Source: Paraburkholderia silviterrae
GTDB lineage: Bacteria; Pseudomonadota; Gammaproteobacteria; Burkholderiales; Burkholderiaceae
Assembly (NCBI RefSeq): GCF_004353915.1
Contig: NZ_SMRP01000005.1
Location: 101,769 to 165,768 of the forward strand
DNA: 64,000 bases
Direction: 5' to 3'
Made by a program: the position numbers and the translations under genes. Under the pieces are notes generated by a model. That model was given only the letters and a program-made list of their open reading frames with translations, made no database searches and had not been told where the DNA came from. Of this stretch, positions 25,990 through 34,535 are shown one piece after another; positions within the stretch are counted from its first letter, which is position 1, and each line of letters starts with the position of its first letter.

Positions 25990-26097
25990 TGCCGGGAGCG
26001 TTGCCAGGTTGATCTCATTGCGTTGCAACGCAATGCTGGCCACGGGGCGTCGCGCCCCGCCCGCCCCGACGAGTCAAGCGGCTTCGGCCGCTTTTTT
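25990..26097 (+). ncRNA. Candidate sRNA or structured 3' region after suhB
   Basis: Three elements follow each other. GCCAG (26003-26007) and CTGGC (26036-26040) enclose a perfect 20-bp palindrome at 26016-26035 (CATTGCGTTG and its complement). Next is CGGGGCG/CGCCCCG at 26043-26059. Last is AAGCGGC-TTCG-GCCGCTT followed by TTTT at 26076-26097, a clear rho-independent terminator. The distance from the suhB stop (over 100 nt) allows a separate RNA; CTGCAA/CACAAT (25961-25989, 17 bp apart) is only a weak promoter. Confidence 0.4.
26076..26097 (+). terminator. Rho-independent terminator upstream of the LplT-like gene
   Basis: AAGCGGC, tetraloop TTCG, GCCGCTT and a run of T. It would end the suhB transcript or the small RNA proposed here, 90 bp before the transporter start. 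Confidence 0.85.
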
Positions 26098-26189
26098 GTT
26101 TCGCGCGCCAACTCGTGGCACGACGCGCCGCGCCAGCCGGGCCCCAGCCCCGCCGGCCAGTTTCGGCTCCACAACGGATCCACTCCGCG

Positions 26190-27488
26190 ATGAAGAAAGG
26201 CTTCTACACGATCATCGCCGCGCAGTTCGTTTCGTCGCTCGCCGACAACGCGCTCCTGATCGCGGCAATCGCGCTGCTCACGGTGATCTCGTCGCCGGCC
26301 TGGGTCACGCCGCTCCTGCAGATCTTTTTCACGATCTCCTACGTGCTGCTCGCGCCCTTCGTCGGCGCCTTCGCCGATGCGCTGCAAAAGCGCCACGTCA
26401 TGTTCGTCTCGAACGCGCTCAAGGCGGGCGGCTGCCTGCTGATGATCGCGGGCGTGCACCCGATGATCGCCTATGGCGTAGTCGGCTTCGGCGCTGCGGC
26501 CTACTCGCCTGCAAAGTACGGAATCCTTACCGAATTGCTGCCCGCCGAAAAACTCGTCGCGGCGAACGCGTGGCTCGAATCGGCCACGGTGCTCTCGACG
26601 ATCGTCGGCACGATGATGGGCGGCGCGCTCGTCTCCACCTACGCGGACCGGTTCGTCGCGCATCATCCGATGCCGCTCATCCACTCGGCCGCTGACCTCG
26701 CGATGCTCGCGGTGATGCTTACCTACGCGCTCGCCGCGCTCATCAACTTCGGCATTCCCGATACCGGCTCGCGCTACGAGAACCGGCTCAAGGAGCCTCG
26801 CCGCCTCGTGGGCGACTTCGTCCATTGCTTTAACGTGCTGTGGGCCGACAAGCTCGCGCAGATCGCGCTGTGGGTCACGACGCTGATGTGGGGCGCCGCC
26901 GTCACGCTGCAACTGCTGGTGCTCAAGTGGGCCGACGCGAATCTCGGCCTCTCGCTCTCGAAGGCGGCCGTGATGCAGGGCGTGACCGGCCTCGGCATCG
27001 CGCTGGGAGCGGCGGCCGCGGCCGCATGGGTGTCGCTGCGCGCCTCGCTGCGCGTGCTGCCGGTGGGCGTGCTATGCGGCGTAGTGGCCGTGGCGATGGC
27101 GTTCTACAGCAAGGGCCTCTTTCCGGCGGGCAAAGGCGTGCGCTTCGGCACGTTCGTGATGCCCTTCTACCTGCTCTTCGCGTATCCGCTGATGGTCCTG
27201 CTCGGCACGCTCGCGGGCTTTTTCATCGTGCCGATGAACGCCTTGCTTCAGCACCGCGGCGCGACGCTGCTCTCGGCGGGCCACTCGATCGCCGTACAGA
27301 ACTTCAACCAGAATCTCGCCGTGCTGCTGATGCTCGGTGCCTACGCGCTGCTGCTCACGGCGAAGGTGCCGGTGCAGTGGATCATCGTCGTGTTCGGCAT
27401 TTTCGTCTCCGCGATGATCTGGCTCGCGATGCGGCGCAGTGCGGCAAACGCACGCACAATCGACATGCAGGCGCTCGCCGACGAATAA
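26190..27488 (+). CDS. lplT: MFS transporter, lysophospholipid transporter (LplT) type
   Basis: Inner-membrane major facilitator with about 12 membrane segments, 432 residues. It starts MKKGFYTIIAAQFVSSLADNALLIAAIALL, the typical LplT N terminus, and contains YSPAKYGILTELLP and FFIVPMNALLQHRG, both characteristic of the family. LplT flips lysophosphatidylethanolamine inward for reacylation. Unlike in enterobacteria, no acyltransferase gene (aas) adjoins it. Assignment to LplT rests on motifs; another MFS substrate cannot be excluded. A frame open further upstream lacks membrane character. Confidence 0.85.
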   Translation: MKKGFYTIIAAQFVSSLADNALLIAAIALLTVISSPAWVTPLLQIFFTISYVLLAPFVGAFADALQKRHVMFVSNALKAGGCLLMIAGVHPMIAYGVVGFGAAAYSPAKYGILTELLPAEKLVAANAWLESATVLSTIVGTMMGGALVSTYADRFVAHHPMPLIHSAADLAMLAVMLTYALAALINFGIPDTGSRYENRLKEPRRLVGDFVHCFNVLWADKLAQIALWVTTLMWGAAVTLQLLVLKWADANLGLSLSKAAVMQGVTGLGIALGAAAAAAWVSLRASLRVLPVGVLCGVVAVAMAFYSKGLFPAGKGVRFGTFVMPFYLLFAYPLMVLLGTLAGFFIVPMNALLQHRGATLLSAGHSIAVQNFNQNLAVLLMLGAYALLLTAKVPVQWIIVVFGIFVSAMIWLAMRRSAANARTIDMQALADE

Positions 27489-27611
27489 ACGGCGGCGCTT
27501 TGCGCGCAGCCGCAGCAAGCCCATGTGAGCATGTCTGGCCATCCGGCCAGGTTCATATGCTCGCGCCGCGGGTTAAACTCACGCCCTGAACCCCCTAGCA
27601 AGACACCGAGG

Positions 27612-30311
27612 ATGGCTACACACACCGCCAGCGCCAGCGACACCGCGCAACATACTCCCATGATGCAGCAGTACCTGCGCATCAAGGCCGATCATCCGGG
27701 CACGCTTGTGTTCTACCGGATGGGCGACTTCTACGAGCTGTTCTTCGAAGACGCCGAGAAAGCCGCGCGCCTGCTCGATCTCACGCTTACCCAGCGCGGC
27801 GCGTCGGCGGGCAATCCGATCAAGATGGCGGGCGTGCCGCATCATGCCGTCGAGCAATACCTCGCGAAGCTCGTGAAGCTCGGCGAGTCGGTGGCGATCT
27901 GCGAGCAGATCGGCGACCCGGCCACCTCGAAGGGGCCGGTCGAGCGCAAGGTCGTGCGTGTGGTCACGCCCGGCACGCTCACGGACGCCGCGCTCCTCTC
28001 CGACAAGAACGACGTCTATCTGATGGCGGTCTGCCCGGGACACAACCGGCGCGGCGTGACCGTCGACGTAGGGCTCGCGTGGCTCAATCTCGCGAGCGGC
28101 ATGCTGCGCCTTGCGCAAGTCGCGCCGGAACAGGTCGCGGCAGCCTTCGAGCGCATTCGCCCGGCGGAAATCCTCGTGGCGGAAATGCCCGCGGAATCGT
28201 CGGGCTGGGCGCCGCCCACCGGCACCGGAGCGGGCTCGGGGGCGATGACGCGCGTGCCCGCCTGGCACTTCGACGTCGCCTCGGGCAAGCAACGCCTGTG
28301 CGACCAACTCGACGTTGCAAGTCTCGACGGTTTCGGTGCGCAGGCGCTCACGAGCGCGTGCGGCGCCGCCGGCGCGCTGCTGCTGTACGCCGCGGCCACG
28401 CAGGGCCAGCAGTTGCGCCACGTGCGCAGCCTCAAGGTCGAAGCCGAATCCGAATACATCGGCCTCGATCCGGCCACGCGCCGCAATCTCGAACTCACGG
28501 AAACGCTGCGCGGCACCGAATCGCCCACGCTGTGCTCGCTGCTCGACACCTGCAGCACCACCATGGGCAGCCGCCTGTTGCGGCATTGGCTCCACCATCC
28601 GCCGCGCGACGCGGGCATCGCACAGATGCGCCAGCAGGCGATCGGCGCGCTGCTCGAAGCGCCGCCGCCCGCCAGCGTCGAAGCGCTACGCGGCGCGCTG
28701 CGCCAGATTGCCGATGTCGAGCGCATCACCGGGCGTCTCGCGCTGCTCTCGGCGCGCCCGCGCGATCTCTCGAGCCTGCGCGACACCTTCGCCGCCCTGC
28801 CCGCGCTGCGCCAGCAGGTTGCCGGGGTGGCCAGCGCTGCGGCTTCGCTCGCACGCATCGTCGAGGCGCTCGAGCCGCCCGTGGCATGCGCCGACCTGCT
28901 GCAACGCGCGGTCGCACCCGAGCCGGCCGCCATGGTGCGTGACGGCGGCGTGATGGCGCGCGGCTACGACGCGGAGCTCGACGAGCTGCGCGACCTGTCC
29001 GAGAACTGCGGCCAGTTCCTGATCGACCTCGAGGCGCGCGAACGCACGCGCACCGGCATCGGCAATTTGCGGGTCGAGTACAACAAGGTGCACGGCTTCT
29101 ATATCGAAGTCACGCGCGGCCAGACCGACAAGGTGCCCGACGACTATCGCCGCCGCCAGACGCTCAAGAACGCCGAGCGCTACATCACGCCCGAACTGAA
29201 AGCATTCGAGGACAAGGCGCTCTCGGCACAGGAGCGTGCGCTGGCGCGCGAGAAAGCGCTCTATGACGCCCTGCTTCAGTCGTTATTGCCCTTCATTCCC
29301 GATTGCCAGCGTGTCGCGGCAGCGCTCGCCGAGCTCGACCTGCTCGCCGCCTTCGCGGAGCGTGCGCGCGCGCTCGACTGGAACGCGCCGGAATTCTCGG
29401 AAGCGCCCGGCATCGAAATCGAACAGGGCCGCCACCCGGTCGTCGAGGCGCAGGTCGAGCAGTTCATCGCCAACGACTGCACACTGACTGCCGAGCGCAA
29501 GCTGCTGCTCATCACCGGCCCGAACATGGGCGGTAAGTCGACCTTCATGCGCCAGACCGCGCTCATCGCGCTGCTCGCCTACGTGGGCAGCTACGTACCG
29601 GCAAGGCGCGCGCGCTTCGGCCCGATCGACCGCATCTTCACGCGCATCGGCGCCGCCGACGACCTCGCGGGCGGACGCTCGACCTTCATGGTCGAGATGA
29701 CCGAAGCCGCGGCCATCCTCAACGGCGCCACGCCGCAAAGTCTCGTGCTGATGGACGAGATCGGGCGTGGCACGTCGACATTCGATGGCCTCGCGCTCGC
29801 ATGGGCCATTGCACGGCATCTGCTCACGAGCAATGGCTGCCATACGCTGTTCGCGACGCACTACTTCGAGCTCACGCAGCTGCCCACGGAATTCGCGCAG
29901 GCGGCCAACGTGCACCTGTCGGCGGTCGAGCACGGGCACGGCATCGTGTTCCTGCACGCCGTGAGCGAGGGGCCGGCCAATCAGAGCTACGGACTGCAGG
30001 TCGCGCAGCTTGCGGGCGTGCCCAACCCCGTGATCCGCGCGGCGCGCAAGCATCTCGTGTATCTGGAGCAGCTCTCGGCCGGACAGCCCACGCCGCAGCT
30101 CGACCTGTTCGCCGCACCCGCGGCTTCGGAAGACGAAGATTTCGACGCGCAACCCTTCGTCGAAGACGCGCCGGCGGCCGCCGACCCGGGTGCTGCGCTC
30201 GTCGCCGAACGCCTGCGCTCGCTCGATCCGAACGAGCTGCGTCCACGCGATGCACTCGATCTGCTCTACGAACTGCATGAGCTGGCCACGGCGCCGGACG
30301 CGAAACGCTGA
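27612..30311 (+). CDS. mutS: DNA mismatch repair protein MutS
   Basis: Recognises mismatches and small loops and starts methyl-directed repair. The 899-residue product has the mismatch-reading motif GDFYELF (Phe40, Glu42), lever and clamp regions, and the ABC-type ATPase with Walker [24 protein letters not shown] and the THYFELT H-loop. The C terminus has an acidic segment followed by [25 protein letters not shown], the tetramerisation tail. The ATG at 27612 fits the family start; GAGG directly abuts it, which is unusually close for a Shine-Dalgarno. Confidence 0.96.
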   Translation: MATHTASASDTAQHTPMMQQYLRIKADHPGTLVFYRMGDFYELFFEDAEKAARLLDLTLTQRGASAGNPIKMAGVPHHAVEQYLAKLVKLGESVAICEQIGDPATSKGPVERKVVRVVTPGTLTDAALLSDKNDVYLMAVCPGHNRRGVTVDVGLAWLNLASGMLRLAQVAPEQVAAAFERIRPAEILVAEMPAESSGWAPPTGTGAGSGAMTRVPAWHFDVASGKQRLCDQLDVASLDGFGAQALTSACGAAGALLLYAAATQGQQLRHVRSLKVEAESEYIGLDPATRRNLELTETLRGTESPTLCSLLDTCSTTMGSRLLRHWLHHPPRDAGIAQMRQQAIGALLEAPPPASVEALRGALRQIADVERITGRLALLSARPRDLSSLRDTFAALPALRQQVAGVASAAASLARIVEALEPPVACADLLQRAVAPEPAAMVRDGGVMARGYDAELDELRDLSENCGQFLIDLEARERTRTGIGNLRVEYNKVHGFYIEVTRGQTDKVPDDYRRRQTLKNAERYITPELKAFEDKALSAQERALAREKALYDALLQSLLPFIPDCQRVAAALAELDLLAAFAERARALDWNAPEFSEAPGIEIEQGRHPVVEAQVEQFIANDCTLTAERKLLLITGPNMGGKSTFMRQTALIALLAYVGSYVPARRARFGPIDRIFTRIGAADDLAGGRSTFMVEMTEAAAILNGATPQSLVLMDEIGRGTSTFDGLALAWAIARHLLTSNGCHTLFATHYFELTQLPTEFAQAANVHLSAVEHGHGIVFLHAVSEGPANQSYGLQVAQLAGVPNPVIRAARKHLVYLEQLSAGQPTPQLDLFAAPAASEDEDFDAQPFVEDAPAAADPGAALVAERLRSLDPNELRPRDALDLLYELHELATAPDAKR

Positions 30312-30328
30312 GCGTCGCCTCGCGACGC

Positions 30329-30363
30329 CACCCCGGCCATTCCCGCATGGCCGGGGTGTCTTT
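30329..30363 (+). terminator. Hairpin after mutS, probable terminator
   Basis: CACCCCGGCCAT, loop TCCCGC, ATGGCCGGGGTG: a perfect 12-bp stem followed by TCTTTGCTT, 18 nt after the mutS stop. The T tract is broken, so termination may be partial. Confidence 0.65.
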
Positions 30364-30384
30364 GCTTCGCGCTTTCTGCATCGG

Positions 30385-31731
30385 GTGCGGCGGGCGGCGC
30401 GTCGCCCGCAAGCGGCACTGCAATCGCTGCTACGCGAAGGCCAGCGCGGTGGGCTGCAAAGCGCCCTCGTCTGCCTGATGATGTTCGGCCTGCCATTCGC
30501 CGCAAGGGCGGAGGGCCCTTCGTCCCGTTATTCGTTCGCCGTGCTGGCAAACGTCATCACCGAGCCCGGCGACGAAACCACGCTCCAGCGCCTAATCGAC
30601 GCGATCGGGCGCGATCCGCAGATTTCGTTTGCCGTCTATGACGGCAATCTCAAAGGATCGCGCGAAACCTGCTCGGACCGCCTGTACGAACGGCGCCGCA
30701 CCTTGCTCGACGCGTCGCGCGTGCCACTCATCTTCGTGCCGGGGCAACGCGACTGGGGCACGTGCGGCACTGCCGGCGCGGGCGGTTACGACCCGGTCGA
30801 GCGGCTCGATTTCCTGCGCCAGGACTTCTTCGCCGACGCCAATTCGCTCGGGCAATTTCCGCTCACGCTCACGCGCGAAAGCGAGGTCTCGCGGTTCAGG
30901 CCATATCGGGAGAATGCACGCTGGCAACTCGGCGACACCGTGTTCATCGCACTGAACGTGCCCGACGGCAACAATCACTTTCTGAACGCCGGTGGCCGCA
31001 ATGGCGAATTCGAGGACCGCGTGATCGCCAACGGTTTTTGGCTCGAGCACGCGGCCGAGTTCGCGCGCCGCCGCAATGCGCGCGCCATCGTCATCTTCAT
31101 GCAGGGCAACGCGATGCCCGAGGAGTACGAGCGACCCGACCGCTTCGCGTGGCTGCGCTTTCGCCGCACGCCGCGCGACGGTTATGCCGAACTGCGACGC
31201 AGCCTCGTGAAGCTGGCGGAAACCTTCCGGGGCCCGGTCGTCCTCGTGCACCCGGACAACGCAAAGCTCACACGTGCCTTCGCCATCGATCAACCTTTGC
31301 GCAACGACAAGGGAATCAGGATCGCTAACGTTACGCGCATTGAATTCTCGCTGCGCGACCCGCTCACGCAGTGGCTTCAAATCGATGCGGACATGACACG
31401 CCGCACGCCGCTGCGCGTGAGCGTGCACGACGTGCCGCGGCACCTGCCGCTCCTGCCGCCGCCACTGCCACCCCTGCTACCGGGCGGCAGCGGCGAACCG
31501 GCGCTCCCTGCCATGCCTGAAATATCGTCGATGCCCGACGTCACGGAGATTCCCGGCATGCAACAGGCGCCCGACGCGAACAGCGCCAGCGGCACAAACT
31601 CCATGGGCGGGATGGGAGCGCCAGACGGCGCGAGCACGGGAAAGGCGGCACCCGCCTGGCCCGCGCAAGGCTCGGGGCCATCGACTGGGTCTGGCGAGCC
31701 GCAAACCGTCCTGCCGCCAACGCAGCCGTAG
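30385..31731 (+). CDS. Exported protein resembling a calcineurin-like phosphoesterase with altered motifs
   Basis: Hypothetical exported protein, 448 residues if started at this GTG. A hydrophobic stretch (ALVCLMMFGLPFAARA) acts as signal peptide. The body has the order of a metallophosphoesterase: ANVITEPGDETTLQRLIDAI, then VYDGNLKGS where GDxxD is expected, VPGQRDWGTC where GNHE/D is expected, then VIFMQGNA and VLVHPDN. Metal ligands of the canonical family are thus largely missing. The last 90 residues are rich in Pro, Met, Gly and Ser (PLLPPPLPPLLPG and PEISSMPDVTEIPGM). The exact start is uncertain since no ATG precedes the signal region. Context behind mutS gives no functional clue. Confidence 0.7.
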   Translation: MRRAARRPQAALQSLLREGQRGGLQSALVCLMMFGLPFAARAEGPSSRYSFAVLANVITEPGDETTLQRLIDAIGRDPQISFAVYDGNLKGSRETCSDRLYERRRTLLDASRVPLIFVPGQRDWGTCGTAGAGGYDPVERLDFLRQDFFADANSLGQFPLTLTRESEVSRFRPYRENARWQLGDTVFIALNVPDGNNHFLNAGGRNGEFEDRVIANGFWLEHAAEFARRRNARAIVIFMQGNAMPEEYERPDRFAWLRFRRTPRDGYAELRRSLVKLAETFRGPVVLVHPDNAKLTRAFAIDQPLRNDKGIRIANVTRIEFSLRDPLTQWLQIDADMTRRTPLRVSVHDVPRHLPLLPPPLPPLLPGGSGEPALPAMPEISSMPDVTEIPGMQQAPDANSASGTNSMGGMGAPDGASTGKAAPAWPAQGSGPSTGSGEPQTVLPPTQP

Positions 31732-31924
31732 ATGACGCCGTCGTGAATTGAACAGCAGGAGCGAGTCGCAGCGCCGCATGACACGCAAACGGCACGCTCA
31801 GACTAGCGCGAGATGCACAACGAGCGGTGAAGCGTCGCGCCTGACGAGAAGAAAAACGCAGCGGGATGCAAGGGCGCGACGTAGAGCGAGACGCGCCGAC
31901 AGTTGCCGCCGGCGCGTTGCCCGA

Positions 31925-32470
31925 TCAATGCAGGGTGGGTTTGGAAGCGGCTTCGTCGCCGTCGTCGTCATCGTCCTCGTCGACGATTTCGAGGCCATCC
32001 GCGCCATGCGCGTGCTCATGCTCGATTTCGTCTTCGGTGGCCTGACGCACTTCCTTTACGGTCAGCGCGAAACGCAGGGCCATGCCCGCGAGCGGGTGGT
32101 TGCCGTCGAGCACAACCTTGTCTTCGGCAACGTCGGTGACGGTATAGATGAGCGTGTCGAGATCCTCGTCGCCTTCTTCGGGCGTGCCCTCGAACTGCAT
32201 GCCGACTTCGAGCGGCTCCGGAAAGCGGCTACGCGGCTCGATCTTGACGAGATCGGGATCGTACTCGCCGAACGCATCCTGCGGCTCAAGCTGGATCTGA
32301 GTCTCGAAGCCCGGCTCCTTGCCGTCCAGCACTTCCTCGATCTTGGGGAACGTGCCATCATAGCCGCCGTGCAGATAGACCATCGGCTCGTCGCTTTCCT
32401 CGATCAGATTGCCCTGCGCATCCGATAGCTTGTAAGCGACCGACACGACGGTGTCCTTTGCAATTTTCAT
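31925..32470 (-). CDS. slyD: FKBP-type peptidyl-prolyl isomerase, SlyD family
   Basis: Cytoplasmic prolyl isomerase and chaperone, 181 residues, starting MKIAKDTVVSVAYKLSDAQG. The SlyD layout is clear: FKBP half (YLHGGYDGTFPKIEEVLDGKEPG), inserted-in-flap domain (DAFGEYDPDLVKIEPRSRFPEPLEVGMQF), FKBP return (VLDGNHPLAGMALRFALTVKEVRQAT) and a tail EIEHEHAHGADG then an Asp run (DEDDDDDGDEA). The tail has only three His and no Cys cluster, so metal binding should be weaker than in E. coli SlyD. GGAGGA stands 4 nt before the ATG. It is divergent from roxA. Confidence 0.94.
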   Translation of the reverse strand: MKIAKDTVVSVAYKLSDAQGNLIEESDEPMVYLHGGYDGTFPKIEEVLDGKEPGFETQIQLEPQDAFGEYDPDLVKIEPRSRFPEPLEVGMQFEGTPEEGDEDLDTLIYTVTDVAEDKVVLDGNHPLAGMALRFALTVKEVRQATEDEIEHEHAHGADGLEIVDEDDDDDGDEAASKPTLH

Positions 32471-32494
32471 TCGATCCTCCAGATTACAGACCAC

Positions 32495-32500
32495 ATTATA
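32495..32500 (-). promoter_or_regulatory. -10 box of slyD
   Basis: A perfect TATAAT on the minus strand, placed so that the transcript would begin about 18 nt before the slyD ATG. No strong -35 lies at 16-18 bp; the region overlaps the first codons of the divergent roxA. Confidence 0.6.
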
Positions 32501-32502
32501 CG

Positions 32503-33747
32503 ATGCCCAAGCGGTCCCCAGACCACCCGGAGGACGCCCGCGAGCGGCGCGCCCCCTCCTCCCTGGCGAGTCCAGCACCCGATCTGCCCACGCCGCTGCT
32601 TGGCGGCCTGAGTCCGGCGCAGTTCATGAAGAAATACTGGCAGAAAAAGCCATTCTTGATCCGCCAGGCGATACCCGGCATCGAGGCTCCGCTCTCGCGC
32701 GACGAGCTCTTCGCGCTGGCCGACCAGGACGACGTCGAATCGCGACTCATCACGCACTTTCGCAAGCGCTGGGCGCTCGAGCACGGCCCTTTCGCACCTG
32801 ACGAACTGCCAACAGCGAAGACGCGTCAGTGGACGCTGCTCGTGCAAGGCGTGGACCTGCACGACGACCGTGCCCGCGCGCTGCTCGAACGCTTTCGCTT
32901 TGCGCCCGACGCGCGCCTCGACGACCTGATGATCTCGTACGCCTCCGACGGCGGTGGCGTAGGTCCGCATTTCGATTCGTACGATGTGTTCCTCCTGCAG
33001 GTGCACGGCAAGCGGCGCTGGCGCATCGGCGCGCAGCGCGACCTGTCGCTGCAGGAAGGCCTGCCGCTCAAGGTCCTGGCGAACTTCGAGCCCGAAGAGG
33101 AATGGGTGCTGGAGCCCGGCGACATGCTCTATCTGCCGCCGCATATCGCGCACGACGGCGTGGCCGAGGGCGAATGCATGACCTGCTCGATCGGCTTTCG
33201 TTCGCCCTCCACGACCGAGCTCACGAGCCAGTTTCTCTACTGGCTGGCCGAGCGCGGCGCGGATGGCGCGGCCAGCTCGAACGCGGGCAACCCCACGCTC
33301 TACCGGGACCCCGACCAGAGCGCGGTGACGCATCCTGCCCAACTCCCCCCGGCACTTGTGGAGCGCGTCTCGGCTGTGCTTGCTAAAGTGCGGTGGAGCG
33401 ATGCCGACGTCTCCTCGTTCGTCGGCTCCTGGCTTTCAGAACCGAAATCTAATGTGGTATTCGACGGCCCCGAAAAGCCGCTGGACGAAGCGCGTTTTGT
33501 TGCGCGCGCCGCGAAAAATGGGATAACACTCGACCGCAGGACAATCCTGCTTTACGATGCGCGCTCGTATTACCTGAACGGGGAACAGTACTTGCTCAAG
33601 GAAGTGAGAAAATGGCTGCCGTTATTGGCTGACAACCGCTTTCTGGATGGGAAACGCTTTGTAACACTCTCACACGATTCGTGTGTGACAGCGTTGCTAC
33701 ACGAGTGGTATCGTGCGGGCTGGATACGGCTCGGGGTGCTTGCCTAA
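32503..33747 (+). CDS. roxA: Ribosomal oxygenase RoxA, JmjC/cupin fold (uL16 arginine hydroxylase)
   Basis: Fe(II)/2-oxoglutarate dioxygenase that hydroxylates an arginine of ribosomal protein uL16 in E. coli (YcfD). The 414-residue product keeps the iron triad as His156 and Asp158 (VGPHFDSYDVFLLQ) and His217 (PPHIAHDG), matching His125, Asp127 and His187 of YcfD. The N-terminal WQKKPFLIRQA and the C-terminal winged-helix region (LLYDARSYYLNGEQYLLKE) are both family features. The ATG used starts 32 bp from the slyD start; a longer frame would overlap slyD. A proline-rich lead of about 30 residues is extra. Confidence 0.92.
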   Translation: MPKRSPDHPEDARERRAPSSLASPAPDLPTPLLGGLSPAQFMKKYWQKKPFLIRQAIPGIEAPLSRDELFALADQDDVESRLITHFRKRWALEHGPFAPDELPTAKTRQWTLLVQGVDLHDDRARALLERFRFAPDARLDDLMISYASDGGGVGPHFDSYDVFLLQVHGKRRWRIGAQRDLSLQEGLPLKVLANFEPEEEWVLEPGDMLYLPPHIAHDGVAEGECMTCSIGFRSPSTTELTSQFLYWLAERGADGAASSNAGNPTLYRDPDQSAVTHPAQLPPALVERVSAVLAKVRWSDADVSSFVGSWLSEPKSNVVFDGPEKPLDEARFVARAAKNGITLDRRTILLYDARSYYLNGEQYLLKEVRKWLPLLADNRFLDGKRFVTLSHDSCVTALLHEWYRAGWIRLGVLA

Positions 33748-33820
33748 GCGCTTCGGACTGTTATACCGTACTAAAATATAGTGCTTGTATGAGAAAGACA
33801 ACGTATTGTCCCCGGATTTG

Positions 33821-33849
33821 TCGACGGTCGATACAAAAGTGCCTATAAT
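33821..33849 (+). promoter_or_regulatory. Promoter of the Ala-rich lipoprotein gene
   Basis: A perfect TATAAT (33844-33849) stands 17 bp after TCGACG (33821-33826, four of six matches to TTGACA). The predicted leader to the ATG is about 125 nt. A second AT-rich patch at about 33760-33790 (TAAAATATAG) could hold another promoter. Confidence 0.6.
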
Positions 33850-33980
33850 TTCCGCCCAGGCCGTAGGGAAGATTCACGCTCTTGCAGTGCATCTCCACCA
33901 GCGGCTCAGGTCGATGTTGGGGCACATTACCGGTATTATTTTGCGCTGTTGCTTACCTTTAACCATAAAAGGACGTGATC

Positions 33981-34259
33981 ATGAAGAAATCCCTCCTCGT
34001 AGCATCCCTGCTGGCAGCTGTTGCACTGGCTGCGTGCAACAAGAGCAGCGACCAAGCTGCTGCGCCGGCTAGCGACGCTACCGCTGCTTCGGCACCGGCT
34101 GCTGCTGCTTCGGACGCAACGGCAGCTGCTTCGGGCGCTGCAGCTGCTGCGAGCGATGCTACGGCTGCTGCTTCGGACGCTGGCGCTGCCGCCGCTTCGA
34201 GCACCGCTGCTGCTTCGGACGCTGGCGCTGCTGCTCCGGCTTCGGGCGCAAGCCAGTAA
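33981..34259 (+). CDS. Small Ala/Ser/Asp-repeat lipoprotein
   Basis: Predicted lipoprotein, 92 residues, function unknown. MKKSLLVASLLAAVALAAC is a compact lipoprotein signal with lipobox ALAAC (Cys19). The mature part is almost only Ala, Ser, Asp, Thr, Pro and Gly, in repeats of the form AAASDA and ATAAASDAG, with no predicted fold or aromatic residue; it should be extended. AAAAGGA lies 7 nt before the ATG. It has its own promoter with TATAAT and a strong terminator, which argues for high expression. Similar Ala-rich lipoproteins are seen in Burkholderia, but I know of no role. Confidence 0.85.
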   Translation: MKKSLLVASLLAAVALAACNKSSDQAAAPASDATAASAPAAAASDATAAASGAAAAASDATAAASDAGAAAASSTAAASDAGAAAPASGASQ

Positions 34260-34360
34260 GCTGTGTTCGCGAGGTGCTCGCCCGGAGCTTCGGCTCCAGC
34301 GGGCATCGAAGCGAAACGCCGGGCAGCCTGACGGCCTCGTCAGATGCGCGGCGGGCAAAT

Positions 34361-34395
34361 AAAAAAGCCACGAACTCACGTTCGTGGCTTTTTTA
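34361..34395. terminator. Bidirectional terminator after the Ala-rich lipoprotein
   Basis: AAAAAAGCCACGAAC, loop TCAC, GTTCGTGGCTTTTTT: a long stem with A and T tracts, ending the plus-strand lipoprotein transcript and able to stop minus-strand transcripts from the helicase gene. Confidence 0.9.
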
Positions 34396-34453
34396 TTGGT
34401 CTTTTCTGCGGATAAAGGCGATGCCCATATGCCCGCAACACAACGCCGACCTC

Positions 34454-34525
34454 ATGCGCAATGCATGTAACCGGCATTGCGCATATGCAAGCGGATATTA
34501 CGCGACGCGCGCTAGATAGCGCGCG
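34454..34525. repeat. Two strong inverted repeats downstream of the DinG-family gene
   Basis: ATGCGCAATGC (34454-34464) and GCATTGCGCAT (34474-34484) form an 11-bp perfect stem with a 9-nt loop. CGCGCGCTA (34506-34514), GA, TAGCGCGCG (34517-34525) form a 9-bp stem with a 2-nt centre. Neither has a T tract. They lie just past the stop of the minus-strand helicase gene. Confidence 0.7.
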
Positions 34526-34535
34526 CCAAGCGCAG

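Noticed and set aside
31891..31917. ACGCGCCG/CGGCGCGT hairpin after slyD as a terminator
   Set aside because: There is no T tract on the slyD strand and the GC-rich stem is common by chance at this base composition.
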